NCBI GenBank assembly: GCA_905221605.1
Contig: CAJNDS010000152.1
Coordinates: 165,697-213,847, forward strand
DNA from: Symbiodinium natans
Taxonomy: Eukaryota > Sar > Dinophyceae > Suessiales > Symbiodiniaceae
Length of the DNA stretch: 48,151 bases
Direction: 5' to 3'
How positions within the stretch are numbered: position 1 is the first letter of the stretch; each line of letters begins with the position of its first letter. The notes beneath the pieces are model-generated. The model was given only the letters and a program-made list of their open reading frames with translations, was not told the DNA's origin and searched no databases. Shown piece by piece: positions 34,490 through 44,220 of the stretch. The translations under genes were made by a program, and so were the position numbers.

Positions 34490-35830
34490 TGCCAAGGTTG
34501 GAGGAGGCCAAACGATCTCACAGGCGCCATTGGTGTTTTTTTTTTTTTTTTGGTGTTGGACGTCTCGTTGGCGCTATGCAAACCCTCAGGTGGGGTCCGG
34601 GGCCTGGCCGTCGGTGATCTTCTTCGTCGGATAGTTGCCAGAACCTTTACATAACAGTTCGCTGCACGGTTCGAGCAAGTGGGCCATCCCCACCAGTTCG
34701 GTACGGAGACCTTGGTGCATTCGCTGCTGGCACGTTCGCAAGCGATCACGCTGGATGACCCCGAGCTGGCCGCCCTGCTACCCTTCGCGCATCTCTGGTA
34801 CGGTCAGGATTCCACCTTCACCTGGTTTGCAGGTTTTTCCACCCATGTGATCACTCAGGCGGAATGTGGTGAACAGGGTTATCCCCTGATGCCAGGCATG
34901 TTCTCGGCTGGCTTTGCGCCTGCCATGCGTGATTTGGCACCCGAGCCTGGTTGGGCGACCCTGACCTGCCGCCGTCCTCTAGGGGTGTAGTTGTGTTAGG
35001 GGTGCCCATCGGGTCGCCCGAGTTCGTTCAGCACCGCCTCCAAGAGCTCCTGGCCCGCCACGGCTCTCTGCTCGAGCAGCTCCCGGTTTTGGAGGATGTT
35101 CAAGTTGCGTGGTTGGATATCACTTCGGACTGTGCTACCTCACTGTCGGGCTCTGGTTATGATGTGCCCGAGTGGTCAACGCTTCCTGGGTCTGACCCGC
35201 CGCCCCCACCCGCCGAGGAGGTCGGCCTCGAGGTTTCCAAGGGATGGCAGCGTGAAGCCTCTAGGGCGGTTGATGACTTTTGTCGCAGGGCCTTGCTCAG
35301 CGAGCTGGATGAGGCGCTGCTGGATTCGCAGTCGAGCCCATACGCTCGCATTTTCTTTGCCCGGCCCCACCTCGCCTGAGATGCAGCTTGAGTCATCGCT
35401 CTTCCGTGTTTTGCTTCTGCGCCTGCTTCGCTTGCCGTTTGCGCTAGCTGCAGTTGCCTGCAAATGCCGCCAACATTTAGATGGCCTTGGGGAGCGTCTG
35501 TCGAGACACCGGTGCAACAGTGTGGCAGCACGTGCTGGTCCGTGATCAGACAAGCGTCGTGTCGAAGTCATCGCCAATGGCCTCCCGCTTTGGAACGGGG
35601 CGCTGGTCGCTGTCGATACCATGTTCGTCTCCCCCCTCGCATCTTCAGCTGAGCCACCTCGCCTGAAGGGCACCACAGCAGGCGCTGCACTGCGCGCCGC
35701 CCGCCGAAGCAAAGAGCGGACGTACCCTGAGCTTGTCGGCTCCCGGCGTTGCCACCTTCTCGTTCAGGTCCTTCGCAGCCAGGCGGCTGGCGTGCGTCGC
35801 CTGCCCGCTCCCCACTCTCGCCTCCCGATC
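34490..35830 (+). mobile_element. Longest LINE copy: reverse transcriptase to C-terminal region, palm motif deleted
   Basis: The blocks in order are: CKPSGGVRGLAVGDLLRRIV (34580-34640), HQFGTETLVHSLLARS, AALLPFAHLWYGQDSTF (34765-34815), GEQGYPLMPGMFSAG (34870-34915), GVVVLGVPIGSPEFVQHR (34983-35035), LLEQLPVLEDVQVAWL, FCRRALLSELDEALLDSQS (35280-35335), LFRVLLLRLLRLPFALAA (35400-35455), VEVIANGLPLWNG (35560-35600), and ERTYPELVGSRRCHLLVQVL (35715-35775). This is the full domain order of the family except that the segment carrying the catalytic DD motif is missing between 34940 and 34955. Several frameshifts are present. A poly-T with flanking direct repeats interrupts the front. Confidence 0.8.
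34530..34557. repeat. Poly(T) bounded by 8-bp direct repeats
   Basis: TTGGTGTT (34530-34537) and TTGGTGTT (34550-34557) flank 12 further T residues inside the front of the 34.5-35.8 kb LINE copy. The arrangement looks like a target-site duplication around a tail-only insertion. Slippage of a T-run beside a short duplication would look the same. Confidence 0.45.
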
Positions 35831-36129
35831 ACGTAGGCATCTGCGATGCCACCTGCACTGGGACCGCGATGAATGGTGCAGCTTTCCAAACCTTAGCTTC
35901 AATATGGTCAAAGCACGGATACGAAGGCTGCCCTTAGCAGTTTCCCGAACCGAAAGGCAGTATACATTTGCGTCAGACGTGAGGACCCAGGAGCTAGTCT
36001 TCTGCTCCACTGTTGCACGCTGCTGCTTGATGATGGCGTGGGGTCCGCATCACATCACGCAAATGCCCAGAGCACGGTCGGTTTTGTGAGCAAAAAAGAG
36101 CACAACAAAAAATGACCAGACTCATGTCC

Positions 36130-36640
36130 CCACCAACCAATGCACGCAACCTCTGGTCGAAGTGGCTGTTGTGAAAATGCGAGATTTCGCTCCATTCAAC
36201 GATAAGCCAACTGATGCCAAGCCAGCCTCCAATGCATAACAACAATCTCACGCCACGACTTTGCGTACAGCATGAAATCGTCGGCGAAACGGACATTAGT
36301 CAAATTCGCGGCACTGCCGATGTTGATGCCACGGTCAAGCAAATGCGCCTTCCATTTCCTGATTGCGTGTTCTAGCCCAGCATTAGACAAGATAGGACTG
36401 TTGACGTCACCTTGCTTATCCTTGCTTCACTCCGCGTCGAATTGGAAAGGCACGGCTATCAGCGACAGATCCAGTTTGAATACAAAGTCCGTAACAAAGC
36501 GATGTAATCAGTGGGAACTCCTTGTTCTTGTCATGCTTTGAAGAAGCTGTCATGATGGATTTGGTCGAAAGCTTTTCGTCAATCAATGCGGGCGAACCAA
36601 ACCGCACGCAAACGGGAAACTTGTGCTTGCAACCATCTGA
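36130..36640 (-). pseudogene. Reverse transcriptase pseudogene of a third retroelement family
   Basis: Read on the minus strand the catalytic blocks appear in order: AFDQIHHDSFF (motif A), EQGVPTDYIALLRTLY, GSVADSRAFPIRRGVKQG, QGDVNSPILSNAGLE (motif B), LTNVRFADDFMLYAKS (motif C, FADD intact), and VGLSLNGAKSRIFTT (thumb side). They lie in different frames with stops between them. A 10-bp tandem duplication at 36410-36429 (CCTTGCTT repeated on the plus strand) splits motif B exactly at KQG. The family is unlike the plus-strand LINEs nearby. Homology upstream of motif A, toward 37100, is doubtful. Confidence 0.78.
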
Positions 36641-36817
36641 CAATTGCTCAGTTTTTTTTCTCAGTTTTCAATGCGCCGGGCATGATTTTTCAATTGCTGC
36701 TCGATGACACGATGCCTTCCACTCGACTTTTGACGTCATTTTGCAGGCTGGTCAAGTTGGTATCTACGAATCTACGCTGGACAACCTTGCTTGAACCTCA
36801 TGACACACAATGTCAGC

Positions 36818-36975
36818 TGTGGTGCGGACAGACACCTGCAAATGCCTGTCCTCATTTGACGGTGGGTCAATCTTGTCGACCCCGGCCATTTCATGTTGTG
36901 GTGCGGACAGACACCTGCAAATGCCTGTCCTCATTTGACGGTGGGTCAATCTTGTCGACCCCGGCCATTTCATGT
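36818..36975. repeat. Two tandem copies of a 79-bp unit
   Basis: The segment beginning TGTGGTGCGGACAGACACCT and ending in CCGGCCATTTCATG occurs at 36818-36896 and again immediately after, at 36897-36975, with no difference that I can see. The identity suggests a recent duplication. It lies just upstream, in minus-strand sense, of the reverse transcriptase pseudogene. Confidence 0.9.
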
Positions 36976-37195
36976 AATGGGGATCGCGTGGCCACTCTCT
37001 TCTCTTGACACCTTCTTCCGCCGGAGTCGTCGTTGCTATCATTCTGATCAGTCACAGACCACTTAGGCGCCACATGGCAGCCCCCTTGAGTTTTGAGCTT
37101 GATGAACTGCGACCATTCCATTTTTGTCTCTTTTCCCGAAAGCTTCAGCGAAGGGTTTTTCGGAAAAAAAAAGTTAGCCCTACCACACTACCACA

Positions 37196-37312
37196 CACTC
37201 ACACTACCATCACCACACCACAATCACCACACTACCATCACCACACTCCAATCACCACTACCATCACCACACTCCAATCACCACACTCCACACTACCATC
37301 ACATCACCTCCT
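37196..37312. repeat. CAC-rich minisatellite
   Basis: Irregular repeats of CACACTACCATCAC and CACACTCCAATCAC, about 14-18 bp each, lie just before the satellite stack. No coding signal is seen. Confidence 0.8.
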
Positions 37313-37373
37313 CTATTAAATTCTCTCTTATTTCTTAGGCTGGGGTGGGTTTCGCCGCGGCTAGCGCGATGCA

Positions 37374-37698
37374 CACCCTCTGCGGGGATCGTGCGTGTCG
37401 GAGCGCTCCCGCTGTGCGTTTTTGCGCATGTAGATTTGTCGCCACGCACCCTCTGCGGGGATCGTGCGTGTCGGAGCGCTCCCGCTGTGCGTTTTTGCGT
37501 ATTGTACAACTTGCTTCGCACACCCTCTGCGGGGATCGCGCGTGTCGGAGCGCTCCCGCTGTGCGTTTTTGCTCAGTGTACAACTTGTTTCGCACACCCT
37601 CTGCGGGGATCGTGCGTGTCGGAGCGCTCCCGCTGTGCGTTTTTGCGTATTTTCAAGCGTGGTCGTGCACCCTCTGCGGGGATCGTGCGTGTCGGAGC
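37374..37698. repeat. Satellite A: five copies of a 73-74-bp unit
   Basis: CACCCTCTGCGGGGATCG starts at 37374, 37447, 37521, 37595 and 37668, giving spacings of 73, 74, 74 and 73. The core includes the palindrome GGAGCGCTCC, and GCGGG can pair with CCCGC. The core ends in TGTGCGTTTTTGCG, so a GC stem is followed by T5. The last copy is cut after about 30 bp by the pyrimidine tract. Open frames here encode the repeat itself. Confidence 0.92.
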
Positions 37699-38880
37699 CT
37701 TCCTCACCTCTTCCTCTCCTCTTCCTCTCCTCTGCCTCTCCTCTTCCTCTACTCTTCTTTTCCTCTTCCTCTCCTCTTCCTCTCCTCTTCTTTTCCTCTT
37801 CCTCTCTTCTTCCTCTCCTCTTCCTCTCCTCTTCCTCTCCTCTTCCTCTCCTCTTCCTCTCCTCTTCCTCTTCTTTTCCTCTTCCTCTCCTCTTCCTCTC
37901 CTCTTCCTCTCCTCTTCCTCTCCTCTTCCTCTCCTCTTCCTCTCTTCTTCCTCTCCTCTTCCTCTCCTCTTCCTCTGCTCTTCTTTTCCTCTTCTTTTCC
38001 TCTTCCTCTCCTCTTCCTCTCCTCTTCTTTTCCTCTTCCTCTCCTCTTCCTCTCCTCTTCCTCTCCTCTTCCTCTCCTCTTCCTCTCCTCTCCTCTTCCT
38101 CTCCTCTTCCTCTGCTCTTCCTCTGCTCTTCCTCTCCTCTCCTCTTCCTCTCCTCTTCCTCTGCTCTTCCTCTGCTCTTCCTCTCCTCTTCTTTTCTTCT
38201 TCCTTTCTTCTTCCTCTCCTCTTCCTCTCCTCTTCCTCTCCTCTTCCTCTCCTCTTCCTCTCCTCTTCCTCTCCTCTTCCTCTCCTCTTCCTCTGCTCTT
38301 CTTTTCCTCTTCTTTTCCTCTTCCTCTCCTCTTCCTCTCCTCTTCTTTTCCTCTTCCTCTCCTCTTCCTCTTCCTCTTCCTCTCCTCTTCCTCTCCTCTC
38401 CTCTTCCTCTCCTCTTCCTCTGCTCTTCCTCTGCTCTTCCTCTCCTCTTCTTTTCCTCTTCCTTTCTTCTTCCTCTCCTCTTCCTCTCCTCTTCCTCTCC
38501 TCTTCCTCTCCTCTTCCTCTCCTATTCCTCTCCTCTTCCTCTCCTCTTCCTCTCCTCTTCCTCTCCTCTTCTTTTCCTCTTCCTCTCCTCTTCCTCTCCT
38601 CTTCCTCTCCTCTTCCTCTCTTCTTCCTCTCCTCTTCCTCTCCTCTTCCTCTGCTCTTCTTTTCCTATTCTTTTCCTCTTCCTCTCCTCCTCCTCTCCTC
38701 TTCTTTTCCTCTTCCTCTCCTCTTCCTCTCCTCTTCCTCTCCTCTTCCTCTCCTCTCCTCTTCCTCTCCTCTTCCTCTGCTCTTCCTCTCCTCTTCCTCT
38801 CCTCTTCCTCTCCTCTTCCTCTCCTCTTCCTCTCCTCTTCCTCTCCTCTTCCTCTGCTCTTCTTTTCTTCTTCCTCTCCT
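37699..38880. repeat. 1.2-kb polypyrimidine tract, CCTCTTCCTCT 11-bp family
   Basis: The tract is almost entirely C and T, in units of CTCTTCCTCTC with variants such as CTTCTTTT and CTCTGC. Occasional G and one A are the only purines. It can form triplex (H-DNA). Frames of 500 codons on both strands are composition artefacts rich in Ser/Leu/Pro or Glu/Arg/Lys. Confidence 0.95.
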
Positions 38881-39262
38881 GGAAAGTCGACTTTTGTAGT
38901 ACAAACGTAGTACGCCGCGGACGCCCGGAGCTGCCGTGGCTGGAAAGTCGACTTTTTGCAGTACAAACGTAGTACGCCGCGGACGCCCGGAGCTGCCGTG
39001 GCTGGAAAGTCGACTTTTTGTAGTACAAATGTAGTACGCCGCGGACGCCCGGAGCTGCCGTTTGTAGTACAAACGTAGTACGCCGCGGACGCCAGGAGCT
39101 GCCGTAGCTGGAAAGTCGACTTTTTGTAGTACAAACGTAGTACTTGTAGTACAAACGTAGTACGCCGCGGACGCCCGGAGCTGCTGTGGCTGGAAAGTCG
39201 ACTTTTTGTAGTACAAACGTAGTACGCCGCGGACGCCCGGAGCTGCCGTAGCTGGAAAGTCG
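38881..39262. repeat. Satellite B: about six copies of a ~61-bp unit
   Basis: GGAAAGTCGACTTTTTG starts at 38881, 38942, 39004, 39110, 39192 and 39253. Each copy continues with GTAGTACAAACGTAGTACGC and GCGGACGCCCGGAGCTGCCG. The copy near 39061 lacks its front, and one near 39130 has the GTAGTACAAAC part duplicated. The AAGTCGACTT core is a perfect palindrome. Confidence 0.92.
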
Positions 39263-39843
39263 CTCTAGGGCTTCGAAAACATCGCAAATACCGTGGGCGC
39301 GGAACTCTGGGGCTTCGAAAACCTAGCAAATACCGTGGGCGCGGAACTCCGGGGCTTCGAAAACCTCGCAAACACCGTGGGCGCGGGCGCGAAACTCTGG
39401 GGCTTCGAAAACCTCACAAACACCGTGGGCGCGGAACTCTGGAGCTTCGAAAACGTCGCAAATACCGTGGGCGCGGAACTCTGGGGCTTCGAAAACCTCA
39501 CAAACACCGTGGGCGCGGAACTCTGAGGCTTCGAAAACGTCGCAAATACCGTGGGCGCGGAACTCTGGGGCTTCGAAAACCTCACAAACACCGTGGGCGC
39601 GGAACTCTGGAGCTTCGAAAGCCTCGCAAATACCGTGGGCGTGGAACTCTGGGGCTTCGACAACGTCGCAAATACCGTGGGCGCGGAACTCATGGGGCTT
39701 CGAAAACGTCGCAAATACCGTGGGCGCGGAACTCTGGGGCTTCGAAAACCTCGCAAATACCGTGGGCGCGGAACTCCGGGGCTTCGAAAACCTCGCAAAC
39801 ACCGTGGGCGCGGAACTCTGGAGCTTCGAAAACGGCGCAGCAA
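39263..39843. repeat. Satellite C: about fourteen copies of a 42-bp unit
   Basis: The unit GGCTTCGAAAACCTCGCAAA, then TACCGTGGGCGCGGAACTCT, repeats with a 42-bp period from 39269 to about 39843. One unit (about 39353-39400) is 6 bp longer. The period is a multiple of three, so several frames stay open and encode a 14-residue repeat. That is not evidence of a gene. Confidence 0.94.
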
Positions 39844-40617
39844 ATAGCGCGACGGCTCTCGTGTGGGCGCGCAATCATTGCGGATGACGTCTTGTCCTGC
39901 GCTCATGCAGAGCTATGCTTTGATCTGTTCACAACATGGCAGCAGGCGCCTCAGGCCATGTGGGACTTTTGCATGCTGGCATGTGTACGTGGTATCACCC
40001 CATTGCCGTCATCGCGCTACCATCGCCTCAGCTATACACGGCCTCTCTACACTGCCTATTCTATTCCATCTTCTTTGCGTTTCGCGTCCTTTTCGCTGTC
40101 GACGCGACACCTGCTTCCTATCCTACTACACCACACCACGATCACCGCACTGACAACACAACCAACTCTACGTGTCAGTTGATATCTTCGCACTGATTGC
40201 TTTCGGGATAATCGGTGTCTAGTTATTTTTTCATATTATGTTTCAGTCGTTTTTTAGATTCCCTTGCGGCACACCGCACTGGATCACAGTCTTGCACGTG
40301 GCCTGTTTCGCTGTGTTGCACGTGGCCCGTTTGTCACGGATGCCATTTCGAGGGAGACACTCACGTACCGTCATGGGGTTCCCTGATCGACGAATACTGG
40401 TGACCGAACTCGATGTACCTCGATGCCATCACACGTTTTTTTTGCAGATATAGCTAGCAAACCAGAGCGACCTGTTCTATTCGCAAGCGGAATAGGTTGA
40501 ACAAAAACGTGGAGACATGGCGATGTTCAGGACATCTGCACGGTAAGACTGTAGGAATTGTAGGATGAATGTGCGGCTGCGGCGGCTTTGATCGCTGCCA
40601 GAGTCGCTGTCTGCCAC
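39844..40617. other. No supportable gene between the satellite stack and the first gene
   Basis: The sequence is unique. Two adjacent similar units TTGCACGTGGCC(C/T)GTTT occur at about 40291-40330. This may hold the promoter or 5' leader of the 40618 gene, but no motif identifies it. Confidence 0.4.
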
Positions 40618-41424
40618 ATGAACTGGGAGTCTTATGCCAAGTTCCGCCAATGGTCAACGACCGATGCTGATGCGGAAACAAGTTCGGACGACGATGTGGC
40701 AGGCAACCCGCACACGGAGGAAGGTTTGATGAGAGCGTTCGTCTTTTTGCATGAGCGGCGGTCGAAGGCGGATCTGGCGCTGAAGGAGCTTGGCCTTGCA
40801 GATGCGTTTTCTGGCGCGGAGCCACCTTCCGACAACATCGAAAGCTTCCAGCTCCGAGAAGGCCTAGTGCACGAATACGACGACATATGCTCACGCATAT
40901 TGCTCATGGATGGGGCAAGGGATGAGAAACAAATCCGCTTGATGGGTCATGCTGTTGAAGTGTCACATTGCAGGTATGCAGCGGGAAAGATTGCATATTC
41001 TTGCCGGCTATACGGTCTGGCCATGGAACGTTCATCCCAAGCTGTGTGGGTGTGCGAAGCGGCTTTAGAACACAATTCCTCCCAACAGCAGTTTGCCATT
41101 CAGTTGCTCCGCCAGACATTCGTAGATGTGTTAGTTCTTCGTTCGATGACGGCTTTGCGACGGGGCAGCTACAGAACTGCGCGGGAAGATGCACTATTGG
41201 CACATTCGCAGTCGAAGTCTGCACATGGTCGGGCGGAGGAAACATTGAATCTGGCACTTCGTTGTGAGATGGCCTTGCATGCTGGCGGACCGGGTGATGA
41301 TGGCGAAGGGCGCCCTTTGACACCGGAAGCTGCTTGCGCATTGAAGCTTGATGTGACTGCTGGATGTGCGATGTCACTAAGCACCATGCCCAGAAAGAAT
41401 CTCGACCTCGACGATATGGACTAA
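40618..41424 (+). CDS. Unrecognised helical protein with acidic N-terminus
   Basis: This is an uninterrupted 268-codon frame ending in TAA. I prefer ATG 40618 to the in-frame ATG ten codons earlier because MNWESYAKF followed by an Asp/Ser-rich stretch (DADAETSSDDD) looks like a natural N-terminus. The rest is predominantly helical with Ala, Leu, Arg and Glu and regularly spaced aromatic residues (YAAGKIAYSCRLYGLAMERS, then a Leu/Arg-rich stretch with SYRTAREDALLAHSQ). This is the look of TPR-like helical hairpins, but no repeat is clear enough to name. No signal peptide or membrane segment is seen. The minus strand has shorter competing frames in the same place. Codon choice looks like that of the two recognised genes further along. 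I do not know its function. A complete gene is likely but unproven; extra 5' exons cannot be excluded. Confidence 0.6.
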   Translation: MNWESYAKFRQWSTTDADAETSSDDDVAGNPHTEEGLMRAFVFLHERRSKADLALKELGLADAFSGAEPPSDNIESFQLREGLVHEYDDICSRILLMDGARDEKQIRLMGHAVEVSHCRYAAGKIAYSCRLYGLAMERSSQAVWVCEAALEHNSSQQQFAIQLLRQTFVDVLVLRSMTALRRGSYRTAREDALLAHSQSKSAHGRAEETLNLALRCEMALHAGGPGDDGEGRPLTPEAACALKLDVTAGCAMSLSTMPRKNLDLDDMD

Positions 41425-44220
41425 CTCTCCGAAGTTTGTTTCAAGTGACCTGGTAGCTGCAGGGTTGTCTGAAAGCCCGCCAAAGGTGCTGATGGCGAGC
41501 ACGTGAGGATATTGGGACGCCACAAAAAGCCGGCATCCGTTTGCATGTTTGCTGCTCGTTTCCTTGGCCAAGTGATTGACGGATTCGCGCTCCAGCACAC
41601 TAGTGACTCGCGTCGGTTTGCTTGTTGTTTGAACAAGAATGGGTAGCGGAACTGAGACGTAGTGATCATTATTACTACTTAAGTGCACACGTCAAGCAGA
41701 ACCTGTTGAGCAACGAAGAATACAGACGGTCATTTAGGCTTGTGGACTTCATATGGGCCATTAGCGCTTGCACCACCACGCGATATGAAGCACGGCCCAG
41801 ATCTCAGGGACAGCAAGGTTGTCGGTGCCATTGGCAGCTATGCTGTGCAGACAGGCTATCGTATGCCGCCATGCTCCACTTCGCAAGGACCTCGGTTGCT
41901 CCTGGGAACCGGAAATGTTCGCAAGGTTTTGCCATGTTTTGCCGTAAGGTTTGCAAATCCAACGACGGCAAGCTATGGTGGCTTGATGAGTGCTGCACTC
42001 AGTCAACCATGCTTGGAATCCAAGTGGGTTCTGTCCCGCCAAGTGCGCACCGGATCATAATGCTTCTTGTGTCAGGTCAAGGATACGTGCCCCCAGGGCA
42101 GTTCGAGGATGCCGCAACATGCCGCAACCACACTTCATCACACTTCTTCCACCATGCCCACGCTGCGAGGGTGAGCACGTGTTTTCGCTCCAGGACCTTC
42201 TGAACCTCATCCGCCAAGCGTCTGCTCGGCCCCCAGGACCAAGTTTCAGCATCCTGCAATATCCCAACCACATGCCCAGGCAGCATCTGAGCGGGCAATG
42301 AATGCGGCAAAGTATGCAGAGATGGCGGCATCTGCAGTCCTTGGCTCTGCATGTCCTGAATGCTACCGAACATACCGAACGAGGGGCCGAAACAATATGC
42401 AGCACAGACTGATGCACATGATGCATCTTCTTTACGCTGTTCTCCCCCCCCGCCTCCCCTTCCCAAAACGTGGACCCGTGAGCGTCTTTGATTTTGTGGC
42501 CGTAACCAAGTGGCGTAGCACTGCTGCAGGTTGTCCAGCAGTTGTCTACACGCCTTGTGGACGGTTGGGTGTGTGATGGCAGCAGGAGCAATGAACACGC
42601 AGCGACGCCAGCGCGCAGGGGAGAGGCGCAGGGAGTCAACTCCAGAGCAGGGAGGGGGCGTGCAAGGGGCATGCGTGCGCTCCCCGTCTGCAGCGGCGGG
42701 GGCCCGAAACAGCGGTGCGATGTGGTGCGTGTCACCTTCGGGCCCTAATGCTTTCGTTCACCTTGCTCTCAAGCAAATTAGGACCCACACCGCTGAAGGT
42801 TCTGAAGAGGCTGGTGGTGCTGTGGCAAGCATGGTCCCTGAAGCCGCGCTTTTTTTTTCGCGGTTGTGTTCCAGAGAACAATATGGACGGCAGAAGCTGT
42901 TGGTGCGATTTCTGGCAGCATTCCGTCTGGAAACCCCAGTCTTTAAGCCTAATCCTGGGATGGAGGCATATGATCTCGCATGCTCTCGCCGAAGTTGCGC
43001 AGAAGTGACGGAGCCTGAACGAACGCAACGGCTCCAAAAAACCCAAAAGCCTCAAAGCCCTTCAGCCAAAGCCCTGAATTATACTCCGTCATCGCGACTG
43101 CCTCAGCATTTGCCTTTCTGCCCCAAGCAAAACTTTTGCAAACAGCGGACTAGAAGGCTGCAGTTCCCCAACCCAGATGCCGATTGACAAAACTACCACG
43201 GAAGCTCCGCGGAAGCGGAATCCCGTTGTCATGGCCCAAATGTCTTCGCGGAAGCCTGCGGACGGAAGCTTATTTATCCAACCTCACAAGCAACGGTTTT
43301 TCTGAGACGCTTGTTTGATCAGGACTTGGAAAAAGGAGCGCGCAGCAGGCGCTTGGATCGAATTTCGAATTCAGCACGATCCAGGACCCTTTTGCAACAT
43401 TTTGTGGGACCTTTTACTAAGACTATGGAAAAGAACAGAAGAACCTCCCTCGCGAAACGCTGATGTTTTTTCTTTTTCAGTAAGCTTTGGCTTACTTTTG
43501 GCCCCGGGGCCGTGCTTTGTTTGGATGCTTTGAAGTTTTTTGAGAGGAGCTTTGCCCACAACAAGATGACATGCTCAAGCTATCATGCACGCTCGGCAGA
43601 AAAATCCGTGCAGTGACTTGTGATGTATGATGCGTATGTAAGTCCTTTTTTTATCCTTTGGAATGTGCACGTTCCACGCATGAGGCTGGAGCTGCTGGAC
43701 AGCAAGCTGTCGTGTCGGTCTCAGCTCTAAAATGAGATCAGTCCCAGCATGTCTCAGTGATGTACTGCCTGCTCGTTCGCACCCGAACAATAAATAAAAA
43801 CTTGTACAGTCAAACTCACATCGGCATGATGCAGCCCAGCTTCTGTGACGACCTGGGCGTGCCTACGCCATCACACTCCCATTATGTACGGTTTGTGTTG
43901 TCGCTTTTGTGCGCTCTTAGGGCATTAGAATGTGTTGTGCAATCTCAGGCCAGCTGCGTGATCGCTTGCTCCACCCGTAAGTTGGCGACGCGTTGCAGAA
44001 ATCGTACCTGTGCTTCGCGAGGTTCGTGCCATGCACATGGCGAATGCTCCCGGGGCACCCACCGCAGCGCCCTTCTCCCCTGGAGCTCCAGATCCCGGAG
44101 TAGGCGTGATGTGCACGACATCTCATGACTTCACAACCTGAGAGCACTCGATCTTTGATGTTATCCAAGAGAACAGAGCTTCAGTCAATGGCCCTGAGCT
44201 GCTGACCACATGCCTTTCTG
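41425..44220. other. Intergenic stretch with only candidate pieces
   Basis: Apart from the minus-strand candidate exons, a 218-codon plus frame at 42531-43187 is open but shows no domain and is Arg/Ser/Pro-rich. No repeat array is present. AATAAATAAAAA at about 43789 could be a polyadenylation-like signal, but dinoflagellates are not known to depend on AATAAA. Confidence 0.4.
42077..42245 (-). CDS. Candidate exon on the minus strand, Trp-rich helical protein
   Basis: On the minus strand the frame reads RRLADEVQKVLERKHVLTLA followed by AWAWWKKCDEVWLRH. This is a strong helical pattern with the A..W spacing seen in SFI1-type centrin-binding repeats. A second minus-strand stretch at about 41845-41905 (ATEVLAKWSMAAYDSL) has a similar L.KW..A pattern. 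Splice sites and linkage could not be settled. It may be a piece of an opposite-strand gene between the two plus-strand genes. Confidence 0.28.

Noticed and set aside
37345-39371. Open frames of about 500 codons across the satellite stack
   Set aside because: The reading is produced by satellite A and the pyrimidine tract. All three plus frames and the minus frames are open together, with no domain.
39263-39843. Regular 42-bp repeats resembling a CRISPR array
   Set aside because: The whole unit is repeated with no variable spacers, there are no cas genes, and the genome is eukaryotic.
42531-43187. 218-codon open frame
   Set aside because: It has no recognisable domain, and its Arg/Ser/Pro-rich ends are typical of untranslated GC-rich sequence. 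Kept only as a remark on the region.
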